A DNA stretch of 64,000 bases. Origin: a virus. Shown here in pieces: positions 7,180 through 15,120 of this stretch. The first letter of the stretch is position 1. Each line of letters begins with the position of its first letter. The notes under the pieces are model-generated. The model searched no databases. It saw only the letters and a program-made list of their open reading frames with translations, and was not told the DNA's origin. The translations under genes and the position numbers were made by a program. The DNA is taken from the IMG/VR virus record IMGVR_UViG_3300023178_000037, positions 1 through 64,000 of that record, one strand, 5' to 3'.

Positions 7180-7859
7180 TAGATGTATGGTTTACCGACT
7201 AACCATCCTACTAGTGATATCCTTGTACCTCTTATAACTGGTGTTACTTGATGGTGTACAAAGGAAGGGAATACAATTAGACTACCTTTCTCTTGTGCAG
7301 AGAATGGAGCTCTTCTTTTTATATCTTCGATTCTAATGATATCTTCATTGTGTCTAAGATTATCAAAAGTGTGTTGTGGTTCTAACCACTCAAAATGACC
7401 ACCCTCATATTCATCAGGATGGGATAATTGTAATGTGAAACTGAGTTTTCTTTGACTACCATTCTTATATGCATCTGAACCTGCATCTGTATGCCATGTA
7501 TAGAAGTCTCCTGTAACTGGTGCATCAGGTCTATGTTTATATACAGTGTATTGTAATGGTTCTAAGTAATCATATTCCCACGATGACCAATTGTTTCTTC
7601 GTGCAACTTCACCTACACCTTCGTGTATTTTTTCAAGTAGGTCTTTGGATAATGGTTGTCTTTCATCAAACCATTTAACTTCAGATTGTCTGATTTCACT
7701 TCTTACATTGAAGTCCTCATCCAATTGATCAGGGTCACCTTCTGCAAAACCAACTCTACCCTTTTCCCATGGTAATGAATCTGACTGTCTGTGTATCTCT
7801 TGAACTTCAGTATCAGAAAAAAACTCTGAAATATAACAACAATAACTTTCTAATAACAT
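7179..7859 (-). CDS. Fe(II)/2-oxoglutarate dioxygenase, PKHD hydroxylase type
   Basis: A non-haem iron oxygenase of the prolyl-4-hydroxylase-like superfamily. The catalytic facial triad is visible as H123-x-D125 (YTWHTDAG) and H202 or H203 in FPSFVHHQVTPV, with R213 in GTRISLVGW as the expected 2-oxoglutarate ligand. The WEKGRVG and QYTVYKH surroundings resemble the PiuC/YbiX PKHD-type proteins. The length of 226 aa is normal for that family. The substrate is unknown; virion or host-protein hydroxylation is possible. It sits between uvsY and uvsW with one-base overlaps on both sides, a position often taken by accessory genes in marine T4-like phages. Confidence 0.88.
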   Translation of the reverse strand: MLLESYCCYISEFFSDTEVQEIHRQSDSLPWEKGRVGFAEGDPDQLDEDFNVRSEIRQSEVKWFDERQPLSKDLLEKIHEGVGEVARRNNWSSWEYDYLEPLQYTVYKHRPDAPVTGDFYTWHTDAGSDAYKNGSQRKLSFTLQLSHPDEYEGGHFEWLEPQHTFDNLRHNEDIIRIEDIKRRAPFSAQEKGSLIVFPSFVHHQVTPVIRGTRISLVGWLVGKPYI

Positions 7860-8302
7860 TACATACCACTCATAAATTTACGCCACTCAATAGTGTTCTT
7901 AATTGTTTGATGTCTCCATGTGATATTATCCATACATCTTTTTATGAAATCAATCTTCTCTTGGAGGTAATCCAGTTGTGTTCTTATCTTCATTATGTCA
8001 GGGTCTGCATCTAAAAAGATATTGATATCGTTCTTCATGATTTTAAGACCATCGAATGGGTCATCTGACCATCCTAGTTGTTTGATACGATCACCGTCCA
8101 TTTTACCGTTAAACCACAGCCATTTGTCTTTTAAGAGCAGTTTATACTCCAACTGTTTACCTTTATAGGAAACAATGCTGTCAGTTAATAATTCGGAGTA
8201 TTTAGCGTGTAGTTTGGGAACTTCTAATGATGATTTGTCGAGTTCAATATCATCAATCTCACAGTCTTTAGACCATTCTAATTTCAATTCATCTAATGTC
8301 AT
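7859..8302 (-). CDS. uvsY: Recombination mediator UvsY
   Basis: Loads UvsX recombinase on gp32-covered single-stranded DNA. The 147-aa length, the YKGKQLEYKLLLKDKWLWFNG core at about residues 46-66, and the C-terminal helix with FIKRCMDNITWRHQTIKN at about 118-135 agree with T4 UvsY (137 aa). The start codon is preceded by a short inverted repeat and a CATAAATA element. Its stop overlaps the oxygenase start by one base. Confidence 0.9.
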   Translation of the reverse strand: MTLDELKLEWSKDCEIDDIELDKSSLEVPKLHAKYSELLTDSIVSYKGKQLEYKLLLKDKWLWFNGKMDGDRIKQLGWSDDPFDGLKIMKNDINIFLDADPDIMKIRTQLDYLQEKIDFIKRCMDNITWRHQTIKNTIEWRKFMSGM

Positions 8303-8310
8303 AATAATCC

Positions 8311-8332
8311 AATAGTAGTATTTTCTACTATT
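8311..8332. repeat. Perfect 8-bp inverted repeat in the uvsY leader
   Basis: AATAGTAG (8311-8318) pairs with CTACTATT (8325-8332) across a 6-nt loop. Relative to the CATAAATA element at 8339-8346, T4 geometry puts the transcript start at about 8333, so the uvsY mRNA would begin with this hairpin. No T-run follows, so it is not a typical terminator. Confidence 0.5.
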
Positions 8333-8338
8333 ATACCA

Positions 8339-8346
8339 TATTTATG
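8339..8346 (-). promoter_or_regulatory. Late-promoter-like element (CATAAATA) before uvsY
   Basis: One mismatch to the T4 consensus, in the 50-nt gap between the tail-tube-like gene and uvsY. It implies that the uvsY-oxygenase-uvsW group is transcribed at least partly late. Confidence 0.45.
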
Positions 8347-8352
8347 GGGATT

Positions 8353-8895
8353 TTACGAGGTGTTTTTTATCTCGTAGTATGAAAATCTAAATGATACGTT
8401 ACAGGTTACTGCCTCTGACTCTGCCCCTGATTGCAATTCAATACCACTGATTGATATTGGGAATGCATCATGGAATCTAATAAATCTATTTGGAACGTTT
8501 TTGTTAGTGTTCATTACTAGTGTAATGTCTGAATACTGATTCATATCATTATCTACTGCACTGTAAGTACCTGAACCTGTTTTAACTGAATCTACATATG
8601 CCTCATACGATGAGGGGTCTGATACAGGAACAATCGCATCCATCCAATCAAAGATTTCTTTAAAGTTTTCTAAATCTTCATCCACTAAGAACGTACAGTC
8701 TAGTGTCTCAAATGACACTTTATCGCCTGGGAAGAATGCATCCAAACCAATTCCTGTTGCAGACGTTGTTTCAGTAAATGATAAGCCTGGGATATTGCAA
8801 GACTGTATATAGTATTCCACTGTAGGAACTTTATCTATAAGAAGTCTAAAATTATTCTTATTCAGAATTGATTTGTTTATTGTTGTTTCAGCCAT
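8353..8895 (-). CDS. gp19-like tail tube fold protein (paralogue)
   Basis: A 180-aa virion protein with the layout of T4 tail-tube-type proteins: an N-terminal segment NNFRLLIDKVPTVEYYIQSC followed by NIPGLSF, a central DCTFLVDEDLENFKEIFDWMD, and a C-terminal beta hairpin. This pattern parallels the true tube protein at 14610-15107, with the matching FRVFLPRAGN, then AAQIPPATVG. It is placed far from the tail genes, between gp23/72-aa genes and uvsY. It may be a tube-initiator or a second tube-like protein; which one cannot be told from sequence. It overlaps the upstream 72-aa gene by 8 nt. Confidence 0.7.
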   Translation of the reverse strand: MAETTINKSILNKNNFRLLIDKVPTVEYYIQSCNIPGLSFTETTSATGIGLDAFFPGDKVSFETLDCTFLVDEDLENFKEIFDWMDAIVPVSDPSSYEAYVDSVKTGSGTYSAVDNDMNQYSDITLVMNTNKNVPNRFIRFHDAFPISISGIELQSGAESEAVTCNVSFRFSYYEIKNTS

Positions 8896-9106
8896 TTAGT
8901 TTGATAATCCTTTTAGACGTTTTAGTGTCATAGTAATCTCCGTTACGATACTCTCTCTGAACTGTCTCTTCGCAAAGATATCCATCTCTAACGTATCGTG
9001 TAGCGATAGTCCTACTAATTACATCTGTCGTTTCGACTCCATCAGGGAATGCACTTTTTTCCCATGGGCCTTCTAACACTTTCACTGTTTTTGCATATTC
9101 ACTCAT
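8888..9106 (-). CDS. Small hypothetical protein (72 aa)
   Basis: No family is recognised. The product is charged and soluble, with alternating polar and aromatic residues in its second half (TRYVRDGYLCEETVQREYRN) that suggest a small beta-sheet fold. It starts at ATG 9106, has no strong Shine-Dalgarno, and overlaps the tail-tube-like gene by 8 nt, so the two are probably expressed together. A CCTAAATA sequence at 9136-9143 is a weak late-promoter candidate for the pair. Confidence 0.65.
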   Translation of the reverse strand: MSEYAKTVKVLEGPWEKSAFPDGVETTDVISRTIATRYVRDGYLCEETVQREYRNGDYYDTKTSKRIIKLNG

Positions 9107-9147
9107 ATTGTATACCTATAAAAATTGTTACTTTATATTTAGGTAAA

Positions 9148-9174
9148 AAAAAGGGTCTCAAAGAGACCCTTTTT
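9148..9174 (-). terminator. Strong Rho-independent terminator after gp23
   Basis: A 12-bp perfect stem (AAAAAGGGTCTC with its complement) closed by a 3-nt loop, followed on the minus strand by a run of eight T. It lies 20 nt past the gp23 stop. The A-rich/T-rich flanks make it work in principle in both directions. It is the clearest terminator in the window, fitting the need for abundant, discrete capsid mRNA. Confidence 0.85.
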
Positions 9175-9193
9175 AAAGTTCTTAAACTTTGGT

Positions 9194-10498
9194 TTACAGA
9201 ATGTTTGAAACTGCGAACTTTCTGTAGTAGAAGTTTGAACCATCAGATGCAAGACCATTTGCAGGTGTTGAACCTACGAATGGGTTAGATACCATTCCGT
9301 ATCTTGTTTTGAATCCGATTTTTGGTTGGAATGTATTCTCACCAACGGCACGAACCATTTGTAATGGAACGTATGGGCAATAGAATAGACCAGCATCGTA
9401 AGGGTTAGACCCTCTGTAACCAACTGTTAAGTAGTCAACACCAGCATAAGGGTCGATGTAGACTTTAACTCTACCGTTAAGAACACCAGCAAAAGTATTA
9501 CCAGTGTCATCAACGTTTAAGTTAGTTGACAATGCAGGAGCGTAATCTAATACACCTGCCATTGAAAGAGCAGACGCTACGTCTGAAGAACAAAGGATAA
9601 AGTTACCTTTACCTCTTCTTGATTCTTTAGCGATCACGTTTGATTCTCTTTCGATTTGGAATAACAATCCTTTGAACTTCTCTACTGACCATCTACCGTT
9701 TGCATCTACGTCAAGGTTGAAAGTACCTGCAGATGCTGTTAAAGCAGCACCTGTTTTAGCTTGAAGATTAACTTCTCTAACAACTTCTCTGTTGATTTCT
9801 GCAAGGATTTCTGATGATAGAATGTTTGCAAGTTCTGATTCTGCGTCAAGACCGTGGATTGCTTTTAAGTCTTGTGCAAGTTCGAGTGTGTACTCGGCTT
9901 TTAATGCTCTGGATTTTGCAGTAACAGTTGCCTTTTCAATTGTGAAAGACATTTCGTTAAATGCGTTAGATGATGAATCACCTAAAGCTTCTGCAGTTGC
10001 AGTTGACATTCCGCCTACTGTATCAGTTGCATATCCACCTGCGAATGGGTCGCCTGATGGGTCAGCGTCAACACCTGCTGAACTGTTAGGGCCGTTTGTA
10101 GCGGAGTTTCCAGTTCTAGGTTCGTTGATACCTAATGCTTCTGATTGTGCTTCTCTAGCACCTGAAGGATAGTCATTATATCTAGCCTTCATTGCGAAAA
10201 TTAACCCTGTTGGGCCTGTCATTGGTTGAACACCACAAATGTCGTAAGCAACGAGATTTGGCATAGCTCTACGTACTAATGAGATCAAAATTGGATCCCA
10301 GTTAGAAATTGCAGAACTACCAGTAGCATTTAAAGGTGCAGCTTCTTCAAGAGTAACTCTGTCTTCGTTAAGAGCTTTCTCTTGGTTTTCAAGAATAACT
10401 GCAGTAACAGCACGCTTGTAGTTATCTTCGATCTTAGGAAGATCGGAGTGTTCTAGAATCGGTTGCCACTTTTCTTGTAAGTTTTCTGATAAAAACAT
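9194..10498 (-). CDS. 23: Major capsid protein gp23
   Basis: The HK97-fold shell protein of the head. Recognisable T4 gp23 segments include AISNWDPILISLVRRAMPNL, YDICGVQPMTGPTGLIFAMK and the C-terminal PKIGFKTRYGMVSNPFV. A prohead protease site of the (L/I)xE type is visible as L50-E51-E52 before AAPLNATG, which would remove a 52-residue propeptide (T4 removes 65). The length of 434 aa is shorter than T4 (521), as in marine relatives. The leader AAAGGGGAAAACTTAAA gives a good Shine-Dalgarno. It follows the scaffold gene by 20 nt and ends at a strong terminator. Confidence 0.97.
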   Translation of the reverse strand: MFLSENLQEKWQPILEHSDLPKIEDNYKRAVTAVILENQEKALNEDRVTLEEAAPLNATGSSAISNWDPILISLVRRAMPNLVAYDICGVQPMTGPTGLIFAMKARYNDYPSGAREAQSEALGINEPRTGNSATNGPNSSAGVDADPSGDPFAGGYATDTVGGMSTATAEALGDSSSNAFNEMSFTIEKATVTAKSRALKAEYTLELAQDLKAIHGLDAESELANILSSEILAEINREVVREVNLQAKTGAALTASAGTFNLDVDANGRWSVEKFKGLLFQIERESNVIAKESRRGKGNFILCSSDVASALSMAGVLDYAPALSTNLNVDDTGNTFAGVLNGRVKVYIDPYAGVDYLTVGYRGSNPYDAGLFYCPYVPLQMVRAVGENTFQPKIGFKTRYGMVSNPFVGSTPANGLASDGSNFYYRKFAVSNIL

Positions 10499-10518
10499 TT
10501 TAAGTTTTCCCCTTTAAA

Positions 10519-11877
10519 TTAACCTAATGGTTTTAGTTTTGATAATGCAGAAGTATACTTAGACATTGTTGGGTCAAGAACTGGTTCTTTATCTTCTGAT
10601 AATTCACCTGTTCCTTCTTCAACAACAGTTTCTTCTGCAATTGTCTCACCTTCAACTGGGAAGTATGCTTCTTTCAACTCTGAAACTTTCTCTTGGAAAT
10701 CTTCAATGTCTTGGAAGTCTACACCATTTGATAGTGAAACCATCTTCTCTGTTTGTGATTCAGTTAAGTCTTTGCAGGCTTCTCTGATCACGTTACTTCT
10801 CTTGAGTGAATCTAACTCTTCAGTGACTTCCATATTCTTGGACACTTCACTGTCAAGTTTAGCTTCCATCTCGTCGAGACGATTTGCGAGTTCATCAATA
10901 ACGTCATACTTGTCTTCAGGTACATCAACGTAGTGCTCTACGAATAATGTTTTAAGACCTTCGATAAAGTTTTCGGTCATTTCTGATCTCAAACCTCTTT
11001 CGATTGCAAGTTCGTTTTCTTTCGTCCACTCTTCTGCACAATAAGTCATGTACTTGTCCACCGCTTCTGCGAGGTCTGACTTGACTTCTTCTGTCGAGGT
11101 TTTTAATTGTTCTTTGAATTGTTCTTCAAGTTCTGTCTTGATTTCAGATACTTTAGAAGACACTGCAGCTTTGAAGATTGTTTTAGCCTTTTCAGTATTT
11201 TCTTCTGATAAGTCTAATGCTTCAGAGATAGCTGATAGGTCGTCATCTATTTCCATCTCAACCAACTCAGATTCGAGTTCAGCAGATGTTTCTTCATCTA
11301 CTTTTTCTTCCTCGTCATCTTCGTCTTCGACTTCGTCTTCATCTGATTCCATTTCAGACATAACTTTTTTAACATCCTCATCGTCTTTCTTTTTCATAAG
11401 TTCAACGATGCTTCGAGCGATTTCTGCCTTTGTTAAGGACTCGTCAACTTCCTCTTCGTCATCTTTGACTTTAGAGTACATTGCCTGAAGTTTTTCTTTA
11501 TCCATACCCTTCATTGCGTTGACCATTGCCTTAATTGTTTCCATCTTAGATGGTGAGTCCTTCTCAGAATCTTCGCCCTCTGAAACTTTTTTCAATTTAG
11601 GTTGTGCATCAGGTTTACCCTCACCTTTTTGTTGAGCGTCACCACTTACTTCTTTAGTTTTTTCAGCGGACTTCACAGATGCAACTGCTTTGTCAACAGG
11701 ATTTTCTTCAGGTTTGACGACTTCACCTTTACCACTTTCAATTGAAGCGGCGTCAGATGAACCTTGTTTTACAGGCGCTTTGTCACCCTTTTCTGCCTTT
11801 GAATCAGGTTGTTGACCTTCTTCAATAGCCTCAACAGTTTCTTCAACTGTTTCTAGGTTTTTATCTAACTCTGCCAT
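10519..11877 (-). CDS. 22: Prohead scaffold (core) protein gp22
   Basis: Internal scaffold around which gp23 assembles, later degraded by gp21. The assignment rests on position between gp21 and gp23 and on composition: highly acidic and Lys/Glu/Ser rich, with a low-complexity N-terminal half (residues 1-210, including runs of D and E near 180-200) and helical coiled-coil C-terminal half. The conserved C-terminal part (about 345-405, with VIREACKDLTESQTEKM) resembles T4 gp22. At 452 aa it is much longer than T4 gp22 (269 aa); the extra length is the disordered N-terminal region. There are many (L/I)xE sites for gp21. A clear Shine-Dalgarno (AGGAGAAACAA) and a TATAAATA lie upstream. Confidence 0.88.
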   Translation of the reverse strand: MAELDKNLETVEETVEAIEEGQQPDSKAEKGDKAPVKQGSSDAASIESGKGEVVKPEENPVDKAVASVKSAEKTKEVSGDAQQKGEGKPDAQPKLKKVSEGEDSEKDSPSKMETIKAMVNAMKGMDKEKLQAMYSKVKDDEEEVDESLTKAEIARSIVELMKKKDDEDVKKVMSEMESDEDEVEDEDDEEEKVDEETSAELESELVEMEIDDDLSAISEALDLSEENTEKAKTIFKAAVSSKVSEIKTELEEQFKEQLKTSTEEVKSDLAEAVDKYMTYCAEEWTKENELAIERGLRSEMTENFIEGLKTLFVEHYVDVPEDKYDVIDELANRLDEMEAKLDSEVSKNMEVTEELDSLKRSNVIREACKDLTESQTEKMVSLSNGVDFQDIEDFQEKVSELKEAYFPVEGETIAEETVVEEGTGELSEDKEPVLDPTMSKYTSALSKLKPLG

Positions 11878-11907
11878 TTGTTTCTCCTGTTTGAGTTTTT
11901 CCTTTTT

Positions 11908-11915
11908 TATTTATA
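11908..11915 (-). promoter_or_regulatory. T4-type late promoter (TATAAATA) for gp22-gp23
   Basis: An exact consensus match 30 nt upstream of the gp22 ATG, leaving a leader of about 25 nt that contains the AGGAG site. It overlaps the 3' side of the gp21 stop region and would give a separate high-level transcript for scaffold and capsid. Confidence 0.7.
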
Positions 11916-11917
11916 TG

Positions 11918-12571
11918 TTAAAGGTTTTTAACAAACCTTTTCCATGCATTTAATTTAACTTCTTCCAACTTATTGAGCTTAGCAGACCTGAATTCATCTC
12001 TAATTGACTCAATTTCAACTGCTTTGAGGATACCACCTTCCATAACCCATTCTACACCTTCCATAATACCTTCTACGAAGGCCTCAGGAGCAGAAGGGTC
12101 TGCGACGATATCACCTGCAGTTGCAAGTTGGAAATCACTTTTAACGTATTGTGCGTTTCCCTTTTGTTCTAGTGAACCTAGACCTCTAGAAGAAACACCC
12201 AACTTTGCACCATCATCGATAAGATTTTTAACAATATTACCATTTGGTGTACTTAAAATCTTTGCACGTCCCACATAGTTATCACCATCTTCTTCTAATT
12301 TAGTGATCATGTGCGACACTTTGTCAAGATTAATCGTAGGGCCGTCAGGATGTCCCAACTCACCGAATGCACGATCTTTCTCAACGAATTCTTTTACATA
12401 ACGTTTTACCTCTTTCTGCATTACTTCTTTAGGGTAAACACGTCCATTTCTGTTCTTAATTTCTGACTGCATGAAGACACCTTCGATGAAGTAATCTTTC
12501 TTACCATCTTCGTTTTGTTCGATGATTACAGGTTGTACACCGTAATCATTAAATTCTGATATTAATTTCAT
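11918..12571 (-). CDS. 21: Prohead core protease gp21
   Basis: A serine protease of the phage T4 prohead protease family (herpesvirus assemblin-like fold), which cleaves scaffold and capsid propeptides. The catalytic His is H74 in FGELGHPDGPT and the catalytic Ser is S127 or S128 in LGVSSRGLGSL. The N-terminal YFIEGVFMQSEIKNRNGRVYP is a family signature. The length of 217 aa matches T4 gp21 (212). It overlaps the upstream 102-aa gene by 23 nt. Confidence 0.95.
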   Translation of the reverse strand: MKLISEFNDYGVQPVIIEQNEDGKKDYFIEGVFMQSEIKNRNGRVYPKEVMQKEVKRYVKEFVEKDRAFGELGHPDGPTINLDKVSHMITKLEEDGDNYVGRAKILSTPNGNIVKNLIDDGAKLGVSSRGLGSLEQKGNAQYVKSDFQLATAGDIVADPSAPEAFVEGIMEGVEWVMEGGILKAVEIESIRDEFRSAKLNKLEEVKLNAWKRFVKNL

Positions 12572-12857
12572 CTAGTAAATCTCCAGTTTTAATTCCGTCA
12601 TACGACATTTGTAACATGATTTTTTTCATGTCTTTTGTTTCTTTTTCTGCCGTTTTCATGTCTTTATAAGGGTTACCTCCAGTGAAATCATCACCGTTCA
12701 GGTAGACATGTATCTTACCCTTTTTGTCTTGGGTATAGACTATCTCTATCTTCTTCCCACCGACTTTTTCTATATCTCTCTTAACCTCTTTTTCACCTCT
12801 AGGTGCCTTGAACTTTGCTTCGTTCAATTCTTTAGATATAGATGCGAAAGTTTTCAT
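12549..12857 (-). CDS. Prohead core-region hypothetical protein (102 aa)
   Basis: A small, very lysine-rich protein between gp20 and gp21. In T4 this interval holds gp67 and gp68, minor prohead core proteins, so by position this could be a gp68 counterpart; sequence alone does not prove it. A beta segment IEIVYTQDKKGKIHVYLNGDDF is followed by a helix with repeated KK and K-E pairs. Its start codon overlaps the upstream stop (ATGA) and its end overlaps gp21 by 23 nt. Confidence 0.7.
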   Translation of the reverse strand: MKTFASISKELNEAKFKAPRGEKEVKRDIEKVGGKKIEIVYTQDKKGKIHVYLNGDDFTGGNPYKDMKTAEKETKDMKKIMLQMSYDGIKTGDLLDEINIRI

Positions 12858-13033
12858 TCGGAATCGTCACCTTCAGTTGTTGGATTGTCCATCCAGTCTA
12901 CTTGTTTCTCAACTCGTTTCATGTCAACAGCGTCAGCAGCCTTCTGTTTGATACCATCAAAGGCAGCTTCTTTTGCATCGTTCCATTGACCTTTTTCGAT
13001 ATGGTCTACAACTTTTCTTGCATTATCACTCAT
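12854..13033 (-). CDS. Small acidic prohead-core-type protein (59 aa)
   Basis: The ATG at 13031-13033 lies directly after the gp20 stop and the frame ends with an ATGA overlap into the next gene. The product begins MSDNARKVVDHIEKGQW, contains a K/A-rich helix (FDGIKQKAADAVDMKRVEK) and ends in an acidic tail. This start pattern and the position next to gp20 resemble the small core protein gp67 or gp68 of T4-like phages. The identification is by context. Short length keeps it uncertain, but overlaps on both sides support it. Confidence 0.6.
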   Translation of the reverse strand: MSDNARKVVDHIEKGQWNDAKEAAFDGIKQKAADAVDMKRVEKQVDWMDNPTTEGDDSE

Positions 13034-13036
13034 TTA

Positions 13037-14566
13037 TTAAAATCCTCCGAAATCATCGTCGTCTTCGTCACCACCCTCTGCCTTTTCGGTCTCGATTTGT
13101 TTGTCGAGGACTGCGATTTCGTCTTCTGTTTGTCTGAGAATATACTTACGTATATACTCATGACTATAATATTTACCAACGTATTCTTGAGCCTGACTCA
13201 ACGTATCAAGTCTTTCTCTTATGATTTCTGCATCCTTCAACTCTGTAAAGTGGTTGTCAGTTGCGAAATCAAACTGCATGAAGTCTTTGATACCATCAAA
13301 CTCTTCTGCAGAGACTACATCCTTCAATACAAGTTGTGTTCTTAATACATCTATGAACACTCTTGCAAATTTCTTTTGAAGTCTATTAGTAAACTTATTA
13401 AACTTCAATTCGTCTCTAGAAATCTCAGATGCACGACCCATGTTAAAACCATTGTCTGCTTCTAATCTAGTTCTAGGGACATTCAGTGATTGATATAGTT
13501 TCTTCTTGAAGTATTCTATATCTTCAATCTCTGATAAATTCTGTCCGCCTGGAAGTGTACTTATCTCTGTACCTCTTCCACCTTCTCTACGTGGTAACCA
13601 AAAATCCTCTAACATCGACATGTGTTTGCGATCATCCTTGATCTCACCAGTATCTGCATTATAAACAAGTTTGTTTCTGTACTTGTTCATAACATCGGCA
13701 AGATACTGTTCTGCCTTTGCCTTTGGAAGGTTACCTACATCAATGTAGAAAATCCTTCTTTCAGGTGCTCTTGATATTCTATAGATAACAAGTGCATCCT
13801 CCATCATTGATAACTGATTTGCAGTCTTCAATGCTTTGTGAAGGTATCCGATTACAACATTCTTAGTGTAATCTAAAAGACCTGAGGTTGTATATGTAAC
13901 TGCCTCAGGTGCAATTTTTAAGGTAGCACCTTCTGTACCACCTGTCTTATCAAAACCTTTATCATTAAAAACGTAGAACTCTTCTACCTTCTTAATCTTT
14001 TCAATACCCTTTCTATCTTTTTCTTTCTCTACGTTACGTACCTTTTTAATTTTTAAAGGGTCAATGATACGTAAATCTACAATACCAGCCTTTTGACGAT
14101 TAGAATTCACTACCTTATGCAGATAAATTCTACCGTCAACGTACCACTTTCTGAAAATTTCATGAGAGTTCTGATTGAACTTCATTAAAGATAGGATGTA
14201 TGCAAACTCGTCTTGTATCTTAGTCTTGATACTATCAGAGAGTTTAACATCTCTGAGATCGAGTGAAACAATCCTATCTGCCGAATCAGATGTGATACAC
14301 TCATTTATAATGTCTTCGATTGCAGAATCACACTCAGGTATTAACGACACTTCACGATATCTTCGAATGAGTTCTGCCTCATTCTTGATACCACCTTCCA
14401 TGTCGACATACGAACCATACGCACCACCAGTGATAAATCCGCCTGGCTGTGACTGTATGACTGGTGTTCCGTCATCGTCTACAGGTGGAACAAACGAAGG
14501 CCCTTTGACCTCCGTTGCCCTTAACTCGTCTTTTTTACGAGTTATTTCAAACCCAAATAATTCCAT
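13037..14566 (-). CDS. 20: Portal vertex protein gp20
   Basis: Forms the dodecameric portal through which DNA is packaged and to which the neck attaches. Classic gp20 segments are visible: GSYVDMEGGIKNEAELIRRYRE near residue 52, EDIINECI near 81, IYRISRAPERRIFYIDVGNLPK near 260, and MLEDFWLPRREGGRGTEISTLPGG near 320. The length of 509 aa is close to T4 (524). The ATG is placed 5 nt after a TATAAATA late promoter, predicting an mRNA with no leader. No Shine-Dalgarno fits in the spacer TCAGT. Confidence 0.96.
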   Translation of the reverse strand: MELFGFEITRKKDELRATEVKGPSFVPPVDDDGTPVIQSQPGGFITGGAYGSYVDMEGGIKNEAELIRRYREVSLIPECDSAIEDIINECITSDSADRIVSLDLRDVKLSDSIKTKIQDEFAYILSLMKFNQNSHEIFRKWYVDGRIYLHKVVNSNRQKAGIVDLRIIDPLKIKKVRNVEKEKDRKGIEKIKKVEEFYVFNDKGFDKTGGTEGATLKIAPEAVTYTTSGLLDYTKNVVIGYLHKALKTANQLSMMEDALVIYRISRAPERRIFYIDVGNLPKAKAEQYLADVMNKYRNKLVYNADTGEIKDDRKHMSMLEDFWLPRREGGRGTEISTLPGGQNLSEIEDIEYFKKKLYQSLNVPRTRLEADNGFNMGRASEISRDELKFNKFTNRLQKKFARVFIDVLRTQLVLKDVVSAEEFDGIKDFMQFDFATDNHFTELKDAEIIRERLDTLSQAQEYVGKYYSHEYIRKYILRQTEDEIAVLDKQIETEKAEGGDEDDDDFGGF

Positions 14567-14571
14567 ACTGA

Positions 14572-14579
14572 TATTTATA
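14572..14579 (-). promoter_or_regulatory. T4-type late promoter (TATAAATA) abutting the gp20 start
   Basis: An exact consensus match with a 5-nt spacer (TCAGT) to the ATG. A weak 5-bp hairpin (ACCCT, 4-nt loop, AGGGT at 14582-14595) lies between it and the gp19 stop and may reduce read-through from the tail genes. Confidence 0.65.
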
Positions 14580-14609
14580 ACACCCTAAAAAGGGTATTCT
14601 TCACTGTTT

Positions 14610-15107
14610 TTAGACTACTCTGTCCCAGTGAGAGAATTCAAAATCAACTGTGAACTCTTCTAATGCATCGACTGATTCGTATGAAAGTTCGATTGCACCA
14701 ATGTTAGAAGGGAACATGTTAAAGAATTCGTATCTCGCCAGTACTGAGTCGTCTTTATTAAGTTGTTCTACAAATGCACGTGATAATAAGTAATCTGTGT
14801 CAGTTGCACCTTCACCACTATCTAATGCTTGAATCTCTTGTTGCCAACCTTCTAAGGCTGTTCTTGCAGAGAATTCTACATCATTAATGATAGTAACACT
14901 CCATGGTTCGAAGGTTCTGTCCCCTGCGAGTTTAAGAATGTGACCTCTAAAGTTTACAGGTACCACTCCAACTGTTGCAGGTGGAATTTGTGCAGCTTTA
15001 CACAGGAATTCGATCTTATTACCAGCACGTGGTAAGAACACTCTAAATCGGTTAGCACGTGGGCCTCCACCGATCAATTGTGCTTTAAATTGGTCTATTG
15101 TTGCCAT
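14610..15107 (-). CDS. 19: Tail tube protein gp19
   Basis: Forms the inner tube of the contractile tail. The 165-aa length matches T4 gp19 (163). Family features are FRVFLPRAGNKIEFLCKAAQIPPATVG at the N-terminus (residues 21-47), RTFEPWSVTIINDVEFSAR in the middle and the closing ALEEFTVDFEFSHW. It is 13 nt downstream of the sheath gene with an AAGGAG Shine-Dalgarno, so sheath and tube are co-transcribed. Confidence 0.95.
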   Translation of the reverse strand: MATIDQFKAQLIGGGPRANRFRVFLPRAGNKIEFLCKAAQIPPATVGVVPVNFRGHILKLAGDRTFEPWSVTIINDVEFSARTALEGWQQEIQALDSGEGATDTDYLLSRAFVEQLNKDDSVLARYEFFNMFPSNIGAIELSYESVDALEEFTVDFEFSHWDRVV

Positions 15108-15120
15108 TTATCTAATCTCC

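Noticed and set aside
11048-11488. Ser/Thr-rich plus-strand frame of 146 codons opposite gp22.
   Set aside because: It is the antisense shadow of the acidic scaffold gene (Glu/Asp codons read backwards give Ser), with no promoter or Shine-Dalgarno.
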